Shown: positions 1-5,512 of the stretch, piece after piece
Layout of the letters: every line of letters starts with the position of its first letter
How positions within the stretch are numbered: position 1 is the stretch's first letter
NCBI GenBank assembly: GCA_030623425.1
Contig: JAUXMA010000119.1
Coordinates: 1-5,930, forward strand
Length of the DNA stretch: 5,930 nt
Direction: 5' to 3'
Source of the DNA: Rhodospirillaceae bacterium
Lineage (GTDB): Bacteria > Pseudomonadota > Alphaproteobacteria > Rhodospirillales > 2-02-FULL-58-16
Program-made: the position numbers and the translations under genes
The notes under the pieces: generated by a model
Seen by the model: only the letters and a program-made list of their open reading frames with translations
Databases searched by the model: none
Told to the model about the DNA's origin: nothing

Positions 1-48
1 GACAAAGCCTGAAAACTGCATCCGGTCAAGGGGGGAAAACGTCGCCGC

Positions 49-112
49 TTAGAGCAAATCCAGATTGGTGAATCGCCAAAGGCTTCTCACCAAAATGGAG
101 AGTTTGCTCTAA
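49..112. repeat. Palindromic TAGAGC-type intergenic repeat, copy 1
   Basis: The ends are perfect 10-bp inverted repeats, TTAGAGCAAA (49-58) and TTTGCTCTAA (103-112). The interior continues the pairing imperfectly: TCCA with TGGA, and TTGGTGAA with TTCTCACCAA. The whole 64 bp can therefore fold into one long hairpin. It resembles the REP/MITE-like palindromes with TAGAGC ends that are scattered between genes in many alphaproteobacteria (a family resemblance from memory). It lies downstream of folE on that gene's strand and could help end its transcript. No coding capacity is seen. Confidence 0.75.
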
Positions 113-122
113 CTTATTGAAG

Positions 123-188
123 TAGAGCGGATTCTGAGTGATTGATCGATCCCTTAGAAGTGGGTTCGATCAATCACGATACGCTCTA
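123..188. repeat. Palindromic TAGAGC-type intergenic repeat, copy 2
   Basis: The outer arms TAGAGCG (123-129) and CGCTCTA (182-188) are perfect inverted repeats. The inner arms GTGATTGATCGA (138-149) and TCGATCAATCAC (166-177) are a perfect 12-bp inverted repeat around a 16-bp loop. It shares the TAGAGC/GCTCTA termini with the repeat at 49-112, but its interior differs. It ends 21 bp from the folE stop codon, so in the folE mRNA it would form a strong hairpin in the 3' untranslated region. A role in termination or message stability is inferred. Confidence 0.8.
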
Positions 189-209
189 GAAATCGCCCGG
201 CCGCCGGCG

Positions 210-848
210 TCAGACGAAGTCGGTGCCGACGCCCTTCGGATGGCCGATCATGGCGAGGAACTCGCGGCGCGTCGATGGGTTGTCGCGAAAGGCGCCCAGC
301 ATCCTCGACGTCACCATGACGACGCCGGGCTTGTGGACGCCGCGGGTGGTCATGCACTGATGCGCCGCCTCGACGACGACGGCGACGCCGGCCGGTTGCA
401 GAACGTCGTTGATGGTGTTGGCGATCTGAGCGGTCATCTTCTCCTGGATCTGCAGGCGCCGGGCGAAGATTTCCACCAGCCTGGCCAGCTTGCTGATGCC
501 GATCACCCGGCGGCGCGGCAAGTAAGCGACGTGGGCCTTGCCGATGAAAGGCGCCAGGTGATGTTCGCAGTGGGATTCGAAACGGATGTCCCTGAGCAGC
601 ACCATTTCGTCGTAGCCGTCGGTTTCCTCGAAGGTGCGCTTGAGAAGATCCTCCGGATCGGCGCCGTAGCCAGCGAAAAATTCCTCGAAGGAGCGGACCA
701 CCCGGGCGGGGGTTTTCAAAAGGCTCTCGCGGTCCGGATCGTCGCCGGCCCAGCGGATCAGGACGCGCACCGCCTCTTCGGCCTGGTGCCGGGAAGGCTT
801 GGCCGCGTCCTCGCCTTCGAGAAGGGTCAACGGTTTGCGGGCGGTCAC
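210..848 (-). CDS. folE: GTP cyclohydrolase I (FolE, zinc-dependent type IA)
   Basis: Converts GTP to 7,8-dihydroneopterin triphosphate plus formate, the first step of pterin/folate synthesis, in the cytosol. From the GTG at 848 the protein is 212 aa, normal for the family. The hallmark motifs are CEHHLAPF (Cys94, His97) and HQCMTTRG (Cys165). These match the three zinc ligands of the E. coli enzyme (Cys110, His113, Cys181), and the 71-residue distance between the cysteines is the same. The expected C-terminal block around [18 protein letters not shown] is present. The frame stays open upstream through the 26-bp repeats, but homology begins at about residue 20 and no ATG lies nearby, so GTG at 848 (after a weak AAAGACGG-like purine stretch) is the best start; it is uncertain by a few codons. 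It is the last gene of the metZ-side cluster but has its own candidate promoter at 1059-1088. Confidence 0.95.
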   Translation of the reverse strand: MTARKPLTLLEGEDAAKPSRHQAEEAVRVLIRWAGDDPDRESLLKTPARVVRSFEEFFAGYGADPEDLLKRTFEETDGYDEMVLLRDIRFESHCEHHLAPFIGKAHVAYLPRRRVIGISKLARLVEIFARRLQIQEKMTAQIANTINDVLQPAGVAVVVEAAHQCMTTRGVHKPGVVMVTSRMLGAFRDNPSTRREFLAMIGHPKGVGTDFV

Positions 849-900
849 TGTTTTTGTCCGTCTTTCAAGACTTTTGGCAAGGGCGCGTGAAAGCAGGCCG

Positions 901-1030
901 ATTTTGGCCGATGCCAAATGGTTGGCACTTTGGCCGATGCCAAATGGTCGGCACTTTGGCCGATGCCAAATGGTTGGCACTTTGGCCGATGCCAAATGGT
1001 TGGCACTTTGGCCCATGCCAAATGGTTGGC
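901..1030 (-). repeat. Five 26-bp tandem repeats forming hairpins, in the predicted folE leader
   Basis: Five back-to-back units (901-926, 927-952, 953-978, 979-1004, 1005-1030) differ by only three substitutions. Each unit contains two overlapping dyads on the plus strand: TTTGGC-N4-GCCAAA and TGCCAA-N4-TTGGCA. In the folE-sense RNA each would give a 6-bp stem with a 4-nt loop, and the two alternative stems exclude one another. There are no spacers, so this is not a CRISPR array. Because 26 is not a multiple of three, successive units are read in different frames, and an open frame crosses the block without being a gene. The block lies between a candidate promoter (1059-1088) and the GTG of folE, so it would be transcribed as leader. 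Function is unknown: it may be an RNA switch, a protein-binding array, or a minisatellite. Confidence 0.9.
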
Positions 1031-1058
1031 AATAGAGGATTTTCCCTTGCCGTTCGGA

Positions 1059-1088
1059 GCGATATGGTGAGCGGAACGGGAAAGTCAA
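1059..1088 (-). promoter_or_regulatory. Candidate sigma-70-type promoter for folE
   Basis: On the minus strand TTGACT (1088-1083) is followed after 18 bp by TATCGC (1064-1059), which would start transcription near 1052. It overlaps an inverted repeat, CCGTTC (1050-1055) with GAACGG (1074-1079), flanked by CCCTTG (1044-1049) and CAAGGG (1086-1091), which could be an operator or a leader hairpin. The -35 is good and the -10 is poor. The position just after the apaG remnant and before folE supports the call. Confidence 0.4.
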
Positions 1089-1107
1089 GGGCGATCCCGG
1101 ATGCCTG

Positions 1108-1446
1108 CTAATGGATTTGCATGGGCTGGCGGGGATTGTCCAGGGAAAAAGCCGGAATCTCCACTTCGAACCGATCGCCGCCATCCGTTTGCATATGGTA
1201 GGCGCCGACCATGATTCAGGAGGGCGTGGCAAGCGGCGTGCCGCTGGCGTATTCGACGCCGTCGCCCCGCACCTCCTGGACGTGGCCCAAGGAACCGGTG
1301 ATGCGCCAATAGCGGGACAACAACCGCACGGTTTCCTCGCCGTTGTTCTCGATCCGCAGGTGATAGGCCCAGAGGAAGTGGTGGTCCTCCGGCGACGACT
1401 GTTCGTCCAGATAGAAGGGTTTGACCCGTACGGTGATACAGACCAC
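1108..1446 (-). pseudogene. apaG: apaG remnant (ApaG/DUF525 family), nonsense mutation plus internal deletion
   Basis: The frame from GTG 1446 to TAG 1110-1108 matches ApaG, a small beta-sandwich protein of unclear biochemical role. Matching blocks are [43 protein letters not shown], then [20 protein letters not shown] and PAFSLDNP. An in-frame TGA (1218-1216) replaces the conserved Gly codon of TPSGIMVG, consistent with a single GGA-to-TGA change. In addition, GDGV is joined directly to EYASG, so the conserved loop of the family (VGEQPxLxPGxxF type, about 13 residues) is missing in frame. The N-terminus is also doubtful: an ATG at 1480 opens another frame ([12 protein letters not shown]) that would need a one-base shift to join ApaG. 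An ATG lies 3 nt after the TGA (1212-1210), so reinitiation is conceivable, but no Shine-Dalgarno sequence is visible. The metZ-apaG neighbourhood is common in alphaproteobacteria, so this is the native copy decaying in place. Sequencing error could explain the TGA but not the in-frame loss. Confidence 0.85.
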
Positions 1447-1506
1447 TTGTGGTCCGGGCTTGGATGTCTTCTTCGTCCATTGCCGAAACGCCGTTGTGGA
1501 AAATTC

Positions 1507-1530
1507 GCGGCGGCGCTTATTCGCCGCCGC
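1507..1530 (-). terminator. Perfect 9-bp GC hairpin at the radical SAM stop codon; possible terminator
   Basis: The plus-strand arms GCGGCGGCG (1507-1515) and CGCCGCCGC (1522-1530) pair perfectly around a 6-nt loop. On the minus strand the loop holds the TAA stop of the radical SAM gene, and the stem is followed by GAATTTTCC, a short U-tract. It would separate the radical SAM gene from the apaG remnant. The U-tract is only four residues, so termination may be partial. Confidence 0.45.
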
Positions 1531-2476
1531 ACGAGGCCCCGCCGAGGACGCAAAACGTGGTGCAGTGGGGATGGTTGAGCTTCACCGTCTTCGCCGAGCC
1601 CGCCAGGTCGTTGCCGAGATCGAATTGAGGATCGTAAGGCAACAACGTGCAAGGGACGACGACCGGCCGTTCGGCGCCCTTGCGTTTGACCACCATGCGC
1701 GAGGTCGCGCACATGATGCTCGAAGGCGCCACCCCCAGAATGTCCCAGCAATGGACGGTGATCTCGGGGACATCCAGCTGACCGTCCAACTCCGGAAAGA
1801 GGACAAGTTTCGCCGGGTCGGCGGCGTCCACCGGAATGTTGCCGCCGGCGAACAGGGCGGCGTAGCCGGCCCGGGCCTCGATGTCGGATTCATTCCAGCA
1901 GGTGCGTCCCGCCACGGCCAGGCCGAAGCCGTTTTCGGCCAGCCATTTCAGTCCCGCCAACATCGGCTCCCAGGTGCCCTCGCCGCGGATGGCTTCGTGC
2001 TTGGCGCAGGTGTAATGATCAATCGACACCCTCAGCGTCAGTTTCCCTTCATGACGCTTTTGCAACGCCAAAAGTCGGGCGCGCTTGTTGAGCAAAGGTT
2101 TCATGGCGTTGGTCAGAACCAGCGCCCGATAGCCGCGGGCGAGGGCATCGGCCAGCATCGCCGGCAGCTCGGCATTCATGAAAGGCTCGCCGCCGGTGAA
2201 GGCGATTTCCTCGGTGGGCAGGTTCCGGCGGCCGATTTCGTCCAGGTAGTCGCCGAATTCGGAGAAGGTGAGGTAGGCCAAGCTGTCGTTGCGGGGACTC
2301 GACTCCATGTAACAGTTCTTGCATGTGATGTTGCAAAGACTGCCGGTATTGAACCAAAGGGTCTTGAGCCGGGTCAGCGCCACCACGGCGCGCCGTTCGC
2401 CTTTGGCGGTGACGTCGGGGTCACCGAACTTGCCGGGTTCAATGAGCGGCCTTTCGGCCAGCATTCCTTCGGTCAT
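1517..2476 (-). CDS. Radical SAM protein of unknown function with a C-terminal cysteine cluster
   Basis: A 319-aa protein from ATG 2476. The radical SAM cluster motif CNITCKNC (Cys48, Cys52, Cys55) is preceded by LWFNTGSL, and GGEP (95-98) is the SAM-binding glycine-rich motif, so it should bind a 4Fe-4S cluster and cleave S-adenosylmethionine. The C-terminus carries Cys276 (VPCTLLPYD) and HPHCTTFC...SC (Cys305, Cys309, Cys316), a possible second iron-sulfur site or substrate-binding cluster in the manner of SPASM/twitch domains; this is inferred. The frame is open back to an ATG at 2572, but that extension (AT-rich DNA, leucine/arginine-rich product) looks non-coding, and an AGGCG stretch 7 bp before 2476 favours the shorter start. 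It follows metZ on the same strand after 142 bp. I recognise it as a conserved type near metZ/apaG in Rhodospirillales-like genomes but know no substrate. Confidence 0.9.
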   Translation of the reverse strand: MTEGMLAERPLIEPGKFGDPDVTAKGERRAVVALTRLKTLWFNTGSLCNITCKNCYMESSPRNDSLAYLTFSEFGDYLDEIGRRNLPTEEIAFTGGEPFMNAELPAMLADALARGYRALVLTNAMKPLLNKRARLLALQKRHEGKLTLRVSIDHYTCAKHEAIRGEGTWEPMLAGLKWLAENGFGLAVAGRTCWNESDIEARAGYAALFAGGNIPVDAADPAKLVLFPELDGQLDVPEITVHCWDILGVAPSSIMCATSRMVVKRKGAERPVVVPCTLLPYDPQFDLGNDLAGSAKTVKLNHPHCTTFCVLGGASCGGE

Positions 2477-2584
2477 GGTTTTCGCCTGATGGTTTCCGTC
2501 GCCAAAAAACAAATGATTTCTTAACCTCCGCTCGACAGCAAGCCAAATAATAAAATCGTCCGATCCGGACAATCCCCGGACAGG

Positions 2585-2604
2585 CTCTCGGGAAATCCCG
2601 AGAG
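2585..2604 (-). terminator. Stem-loop between metZ and the radical SAM gene; possible terminator
   Basis: CTCTCGGG (2585-2592) and CCCGAGAG (2597-2604) form a perfect 8-bp stem with a 4-nt loop, 14 bp downstream of the metZ stop codon. No U-tract follows on either strand, so it is not a classical intrinsic terminator. It may stabilise the metZ 3' end or cause pausing. Confidence 0.4.
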
Positions 2605-2618
2605 GCGTGGCGGGACGG

Positions 2619-3824
2619 TCAGCCCCGGGCCGCCTTGAGGGCCTGGTCCAGGTCCTCCTTCACGTCTTCCGGGTCCTCCAGGCCCACCGACAGGCGCACC
2701 AGGCCGTCACCGACGCCCATGCGCGCCCGTTCCTCCGGTTGCAGACGCTGGTGCGTGGTCGTCGCCGGATGGGTGATCAGGCTTTTGGCGTCGCCCAGGT
2801 TGTTGGAAATATCGATCAGCTCGAGGGCGTTGAGGAATCCGAATGCCGCCTCCTTGCCGCCTTCGAGGTCGAAGGCGACGATGGTGCCGCCATCGGTCAT
2901 CTGCTTCATGGCGAGATCGTGCTGGGGATGACTCTTGAGCCCCGGATAGAGGACCCGGGATATGCCGTCCCGGCGGCTCAGGAATTCGGCGACGGCGTGG
3001 GTGTTGGCGCAATGACGGCGGACGCGCAATTCGAGGGTTTCGAGCCCCTTAAGCAGCAACCAAGCATTGAACGGGCTCAGCGCCGGGCCGGTATGGCGGA
3101 CGAAGGGGATCAACCGGTCATTGAAGAATTCCGCGTCGTTGGTGAGGATGGCCCCGCCCAGACTGCGTCCCTGACCGTCGATGTGCTTGGTGGCGGAATA
3201 GACGACGATGTCGGCGCCATACTCGAAAGGCTTTTGCAAGAGCGGCGTGGCGAAGACGTTGTCGACGACAAGGCAAGCGCCGGCGGCATGAGCCAGCTTT
3301 GTGACCGCCGCCAAGTCGATGATCTCGAGCGCCGGGTTCGATGGCGTCTCCAGGAACACGGCGTCGGTTTTTTGGCCGAGGGCTTTTTGCCATTGTTCGA
3401 GATCGGTGCCATCGACCAGTTCCGTTTCGACGCCAAAAGCGGGCAGCACTTCGGTGACGATGTAGTGGCACGAGCCGAACAACGCCCGCGACGCCACCAC
3501 CCGGTCGCCGGCCTTCAGCTGGCAGGCCAGCGAGGCGAAGACGGCGGCCATGCCGCTGGCCGTTCCGAAGCACAGCTCCGCCCCTTCCAGCATCGCCAAG
3601 CGCCTCTCGAACATGGCGACGGTGGGGTTGGCGTAGCGGGAGTAGATGAACCGTTTTTCCTCTCCCTTGAAGGCGCGTTGCGCCTGCTCGGCCGTGTCGT
3701 ACACGTAGCCCGAGGTCATGAAGATGGCTTCGCTGGTCTCGGCGAAAGGGGACCGCGCGGTGCCGCCGCGGACAAGCTTTGTCGCTTGGCGCCAAGTGGA
3801 TTCCTTGGCATTCATGTCGCCCAT
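2619..3824 (-). CDS. metZ: O-succinylhomoserine sulfhydrylase (MetZ), PLP-dependent
   Basis: Makes homocysteine from O-succinylhomoserine and sulfide, the direct sulfhydrylation route to methionine, in the cytosol. The 401-aa protein belongs to the Cys/Met-metabolism PLP family (cystathionine gamma-synthase fold type I). The PLP lysine is Lys213 in SATKHIDGQGR. Other family blocks are SRYANPT (62-68), GTASGMAA (87-94), VFLETPSNP (156-164) and the C-terminal SLITHPATTTHQRL and GLVRLSVGLED. Start ATG 3824 is fixed by AAGGAG (3838-3833) at 8-nt spacing; an in-frame ATG at 3815 is less well placed. The closely related O-acetylhomoserine sulfhydrylase is the alternative, but sequence style and SAM-II context favour MetZ. 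Expression is probably repressed by SAM through the riboswitch at 3960-3909. Confidence 0.93.
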   Translation of the reverse strand: MGDMNAKESTWRQATKLVRGGTARSPFAETSEAIFMTSGYVYDTAEQAQRAFKGEEKRFIYSRYANPTVAMFERRLAMLEGAELCFGTASGMAAVFASLACQLKAGDRVVASRALFGSCHYIVTEVLPAFGVETELVDGTDLEQWQKALGQKTDAVFLETPSNPALEIIDLAAVTKLAHAAGACLVVDNVFATPLLQKPFEYGADIVVYSATKHIDGQGRSLGGAILTNDAEFFNDRLIPFVRHTGPALSPFNAWLLLKGLETLELRVRRHCANTHAVAEFLSRRDGISRVLYPGLKSHPQHDLAMKQMTDGGTIVAFDLEGGKEAAFGFLNALELIDISNNLGDAKSLITHPATTTHQRLQPEERARMGVGDGLVRLSVGLEDPEDVKEDLDQALKAARG

Positions 3825-3860
3825 GATGCTCTCTCCTTAGATTCGATGATGCCGAACAAC

Positions 3861-3885
3861 AAAAAAACCCCGGCCGCTTCGGGAC
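3861..3885 (-). terminator. Intrinsic terminator in the metZ leader (riboswitch expression platform)
   Basis: On the minus strand CCCG (3883-3880) and CGGG (3872-3869) form a stem, extended by two possible G-U pairs, around a 7-nt loop. An unbroken run of seven T residues (3867-3861) follows. It lies between the SAM-II aptamer and the metZ start, 31 bp before the Shine-Dalgarno sequence, as expected for a transcription-terminating riboswitch. The core stem is short, so efficiency may depend on aptamer folding. Confidence 0.6.
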
Positions 3886-3908
3886 AGGGCTTGATCAACG
3901 AGCTCGAA

Positions 3909-3960
3909 CCTTTTAGCGGGTTGTTTTCCGTGGCCGCAAGCCGGTCAGCAAATCACCACG
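3909..3960 (-). promoter_or_regulatory. SAM-II riboswitch upstream of metZ
   Basis: The minus-strand sequence fits the SAM-II H-type pseudoknot. P1 is CGTGG (3960-3956) with CCACG (3933-3929). The conserved TGATTTG segment follows the 5' strand of P1. The CCGGCTTGCGG loop segment carries GCGG (3937-3934), which pairs with CCGC (3919-3916) as P2, and the hallmark GCTAAAAGG (3917-3909) ends the motif. SAM-II aptamers typically precede methionine-synthesis genes in alphaproteobacteria and lower expression when S-adenosylmethionine binds; metZ fits exactly. A U7 terminator downstream supplies the likely switching element. Confidence 0.93.
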
Positions 3961-3969
3961 TTGGCCCTT

Positions 3970-3998
3970 GAAATAAATGGCCGAATGCCTGCCGTCAA
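3970..3998 (-). promoter_or_regulatory. Candidate promoter of the metZ transcript
   Basis: TTGACG (3998-3993) and TATTTC (3975-3970) on the minus strand are separated by 17 bp. Transcription would begin at about 3963, only a few bases before the first base of the SAM-II aptamer, as expected for riboswitch leaders. The -35 matches well and the -10 is moderate. Confidence 0.6.
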
Positions 3999-4126
3999 GG
4001 GCAAACGAACGGCGGCGATTTTCGGCCTATCGGGAATAGACATATAAGTCCATCCCGGCGGCACCGATGTCATCCCGGAGATGGTGGCCAATCGGCCCCG
4101 AGGCCCCTTATCTTGCCAACCCGACC

Positions 4127-4150
4127 TATGATATGACGTATGATATAACA
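4127..4150 (+). repeat. 12-bp tandem repeat, possible tRNA promoter element
   Basis: TATGATATGACG (4127-4138) is followed at once by TATGATATAACA (4139-4150), differing at two positions. It ends 10 bp before the mature tRNA. TATGAT at 4139 is a good -10 candidate (start near 4151), but the nearest TTGCCA (4113-4118) is 20 bp away, so the -35 is uncertain. The repeat duplicates the -10-like hexamer. Confidence 0.5.
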
Positions 4151-4160
4151 ATCCCCGAAA

Positions 4161-4247
4161 GCGGGCGTGGCGGAACAGGTAGACGCGCCAGACTCAAAAT
4201 CTGGTTCCGGCAACGGAGTGTGAGTTCGAGTCTCACCGCCCGCACCA
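4161..4247 (+). tRNA. tRNA-Leu(CAA)
   Basis: The acceptor stem is GCGGGCG (4161-4167) with CGCCCGC (4237-4243), discriminator A4244, and an encoded CCA at 4245-4247. The anticodon stem CCAGA/TCTGG holds a 7-nt loop with anticodon CAA at 4195-4197, which reads UUG. A long variable arm (CCG-GCAA-CGG) marks a class II tRNA, and the T arm is GTGAG-TTCGAGT-CTCAC. The D loop contains GGTAGAC. All arms pair as expected, so the gene looks functional. It lies divergent from metZ and convergent with the methyltransferase gene. No integrase or duplicated 3' end is seen nearby. Confidence 0.97.
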
Positions 4248-4314
4248 GCAAAATCCTTCCCGCGCAAAAACATTTATCGGCGACGGGGCAGGCTCTTTGC
4301 ATGCCTATCGGCCG

Positions 4315-4330
4315 CGCCGTCCCGACGGCG
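4315..4330. other. Small hairpin downstream of tRNA-Leu
   Basis: CGCCGT (4315-4320) and ACGGCG (4325-4330) form a perfect 6-bp stem with a CCCG loop, 68 bp after the tRNA. No T-run follows, so a terminator role is only a guess. Apart from this hairpin and the palindrome at 4395-4462, I see nothing between 4248 and 4459. Confidence 0.35.
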
Positions 4331-4394
4331 TGAAAACCACCAGGGCATCGTCGGCGCCATTCCGCGTTGGCTTGGATTTCGCCATGCCTTGTCC

Positions 4395-4462
4395 TAGAGC
4401 ATTTCAAGATTTGGTCGGTGCCGATTCTTATCAACATAGATATGCTCTATAGATATGCTCTA
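4395..4462. repeat. Palindromic TAGAGC-type intergenic repeat, copy 3, with duplicated end
   Basis: TAGAGCAT (4395-4402) is inverted as ATGCTCTA at 4442-4449 and again at 4455-4462. The second copy arises from a 13-bp tandem duplication (4438-4450 and 4451-4463, one mismatch). The interior resembles the repeat at 49-112 (AGATT followed by GGT) and contains the small dyad TCGGTGCCGA (4415-4424). It sits between the convergent tRNA-Leu and methyltransferase genes. Its right-end TAG, read on the minus strand, is the methyltransferase stop codon. Confidence 0.7.
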
Positions 4463-5329
4463 ATTTTTGCCTTTTTCGGCTTTCATTTTCGCCCGCGCCC
4501 GCGTCATCCAAGCCATGCACTGTTGATCATGGCCCAGTATCGCATCGGCGGCCTTGATGGCGTTCATCTGTTCTTCGTGCAAAGGGTTGGCGATCGCCGA
4601 GGTCAGCCCGGCGGTCATCATCATGGCGATGAAGGCGGCGTTGAGGCTCCGCCGCTCGGGAAGGCCGAAACCGACGTTCGACGCGCCGCAGACGGTGTTG
4701 ACCTTCAGTTCCCCGCGCACCCTTCGAGTCACGTCGAGAACCGTCCGCCCGGCGTCCGCCACCGCGCCGACCGGAAAAACCAACGGGTCGATCACCACAT
4801 CGCAGGCGGGAATGCCGTGATCGGCGGCTCGCTCGACGATTTTCTTGGCCGCCTTGAAACGGACCTCCGGGTCCGGCGAAAGTCCCTCGGCGTCGTGCGA
4901 CATGCCAATGACGGCGGCGCCGTACTTTTTGACCAGCGGCAGAACGCTTTCAAGACGCTCGTCTTCGCCGTTGACCGAATTGACCAAGGCTTTTCCCTGG
5001 TAAACGGCAAGCCCCGCCGCAAGGGGTTCGACAGCGGATGAATCGATGGCCAGCGGGACGTCGGTCAGCGACTGCACCAACTTGACGGCTTCCGCCAGGA
5101 TTTTCTTTTCGTCGGCCATCGGCAAACCGGCGTTGACGTCGAGCATGTCGGCGCCGGCTTCGATTTGGGCGCGGGCGTCCTTCTCGACGCGGCTGTAATC
5201 GCCGGCCGACATTTCCTCGGCCAGCATCCGGCGGCCGCTGGGATTGATACGCTCGCCGATGACCACGAAAGGACGGTCGAAGCCGATGACCACCTCCTTG
5301 GAAGCCGAGCTGATGACGGTTTCAGTCAT
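4460..5329 (-). CDS. Methyltetrahydrofolate:corrinoid methyltransferase (pterin-binding domain protein)
   Basis: A 289-aa cytosolic protein with the pterin-binding TIM-barrel fold of AcsE/MtgA and the methyl-THF domain of MetH. Visible motifs are GERINPSG (25-32), DMLDVNAGLP (61-70), AIDSS (94-98), NSVNGE (117-122), DPLVFPVG (181-188), CGASNVGFGLP (214-224) and SAIANP (244-249). It should move the methyl group between methyl-THF and a corrinoid protein. It lacks homocysteine- and B12-binding domains, so it needs partner proteins outside this window. In some alphaproteobacteria such stand-alone proteins are one part of a split methionine synthase; others serve demethylation of methylated compounds. 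Start ATG 5329 has AAAGGGG (5343-5337) at 7-nt spacing. The stop TAG lies in the repeat at 4395-4462, so the lysine-rich tail (AKMKAEKGKN) may have been altered by that element. Confidence 0.9.
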   Translation of the reverse strand: MTETVISSASKEVVIGFDRPFVVIGERINPSGRRMLAEEMSAGDYSRVEKDARAQIEAGADMLDVNAGLPMADEKKILAEAVKLVQSLTDVPLAIDSSAVEPLAAGLAVYQGKALVNSVNGEDERLESVLPLVKKYGAAVIGMSHDAEGLSPDPEVRFKAAKKIVERAADHGIPACDVVIDPLVFPVGAVADAGRTVLDVTRRVRGELKVNTVCGASNVGFGLPERRSLNAAFIAMMMTAGLTSAIANPLHEEQMNAIKAADAILGHDQQCMAWMTRARAKMKAEKGKN

Positions 5330-5360
5330 GAAAGTTCCCCTTTATTCGGTCATGGGTCGA

Positions 5361-5485
5361 GATGAACGCGAAGGACGCCGAAGTTCGCGGGGGATTACGC
5401 CAATCCGAAGGGATCGGCGGTGAATTGGGCAAGTTCGTATTTAAACGCTTCTTTCCTTCTCCGCGTCCTCCGCGCCCTCCGCGTT
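5361..5485. repeat. GC-rich 9-bp-period repeat with an inverted counterpart
   Basis: CTCCGCGTC, CTCCGCGCC and CTCCGCGTT stand in tandem at 5459-5485. On the opposite strand this reads AACGCGGAG-type units, and a related sequence (AACGCGAAG, GACGCCGAAG) lies on the plus strand at 5365-5383. The two therefore flank about 75 bp as an imperfect inverted pair. The left part also has its own dyad, CGCGAA (5367-5372) with TTCGCG (5384-5389). It resembles low-complexity intergenic repeats seen in several bacterial genomes; function is unknown. Confidence 0.5.
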
Positions 5486-5512
5486 GATAATATTTTTCCC
5501 TACAAGAGGATT

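Noticed and set aside
901..1030. Tandem array as a CRISPR.
   Set aside because: The units abut directly with no unique spacers, and no cas genes are present.
1216..1218. In-frame TGA in apaG as selenocysteine.
   Set aside because: The family has glycine here, not a redox cysteine, and no bacterial SECIS-like hairpin is evident right after the codon.
210..1751. A continuous 513-codon minus-strand open frame from inside the radical SAM gene through apaG and the repeats into folE.
   Set aside because: Only the last 212 codons match a protein family. The rest is an off-frame reading of the radical SAM and apaG sequences plus the 26-bp repeats, so it is not a real fusion.
2477..2572. N-terminal extension of the radical SAM protein to the ATG at 2572.
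   Set aside because: The extension is AT-rich intergenic-like DNA with no family similarity and no Shine-Dalgarno sequence; ATG 2476 fits better.
2607..3971. Long plus-strand open frame (454 codons) opposite metZ; likewise 1421-2524 opposite the radical SAM gene and 138-890 opposite folE.
   Set aside because: These are antisense shadows of high-GC genes: their products show no recognisable domain, while the opposite strand encodes clear families.
4161..4247. tRNA-Leu as an attachment site for an integrated element.
   Set aside because: I see no integrase gene and no second copy of the tRNA 3' end in the window.
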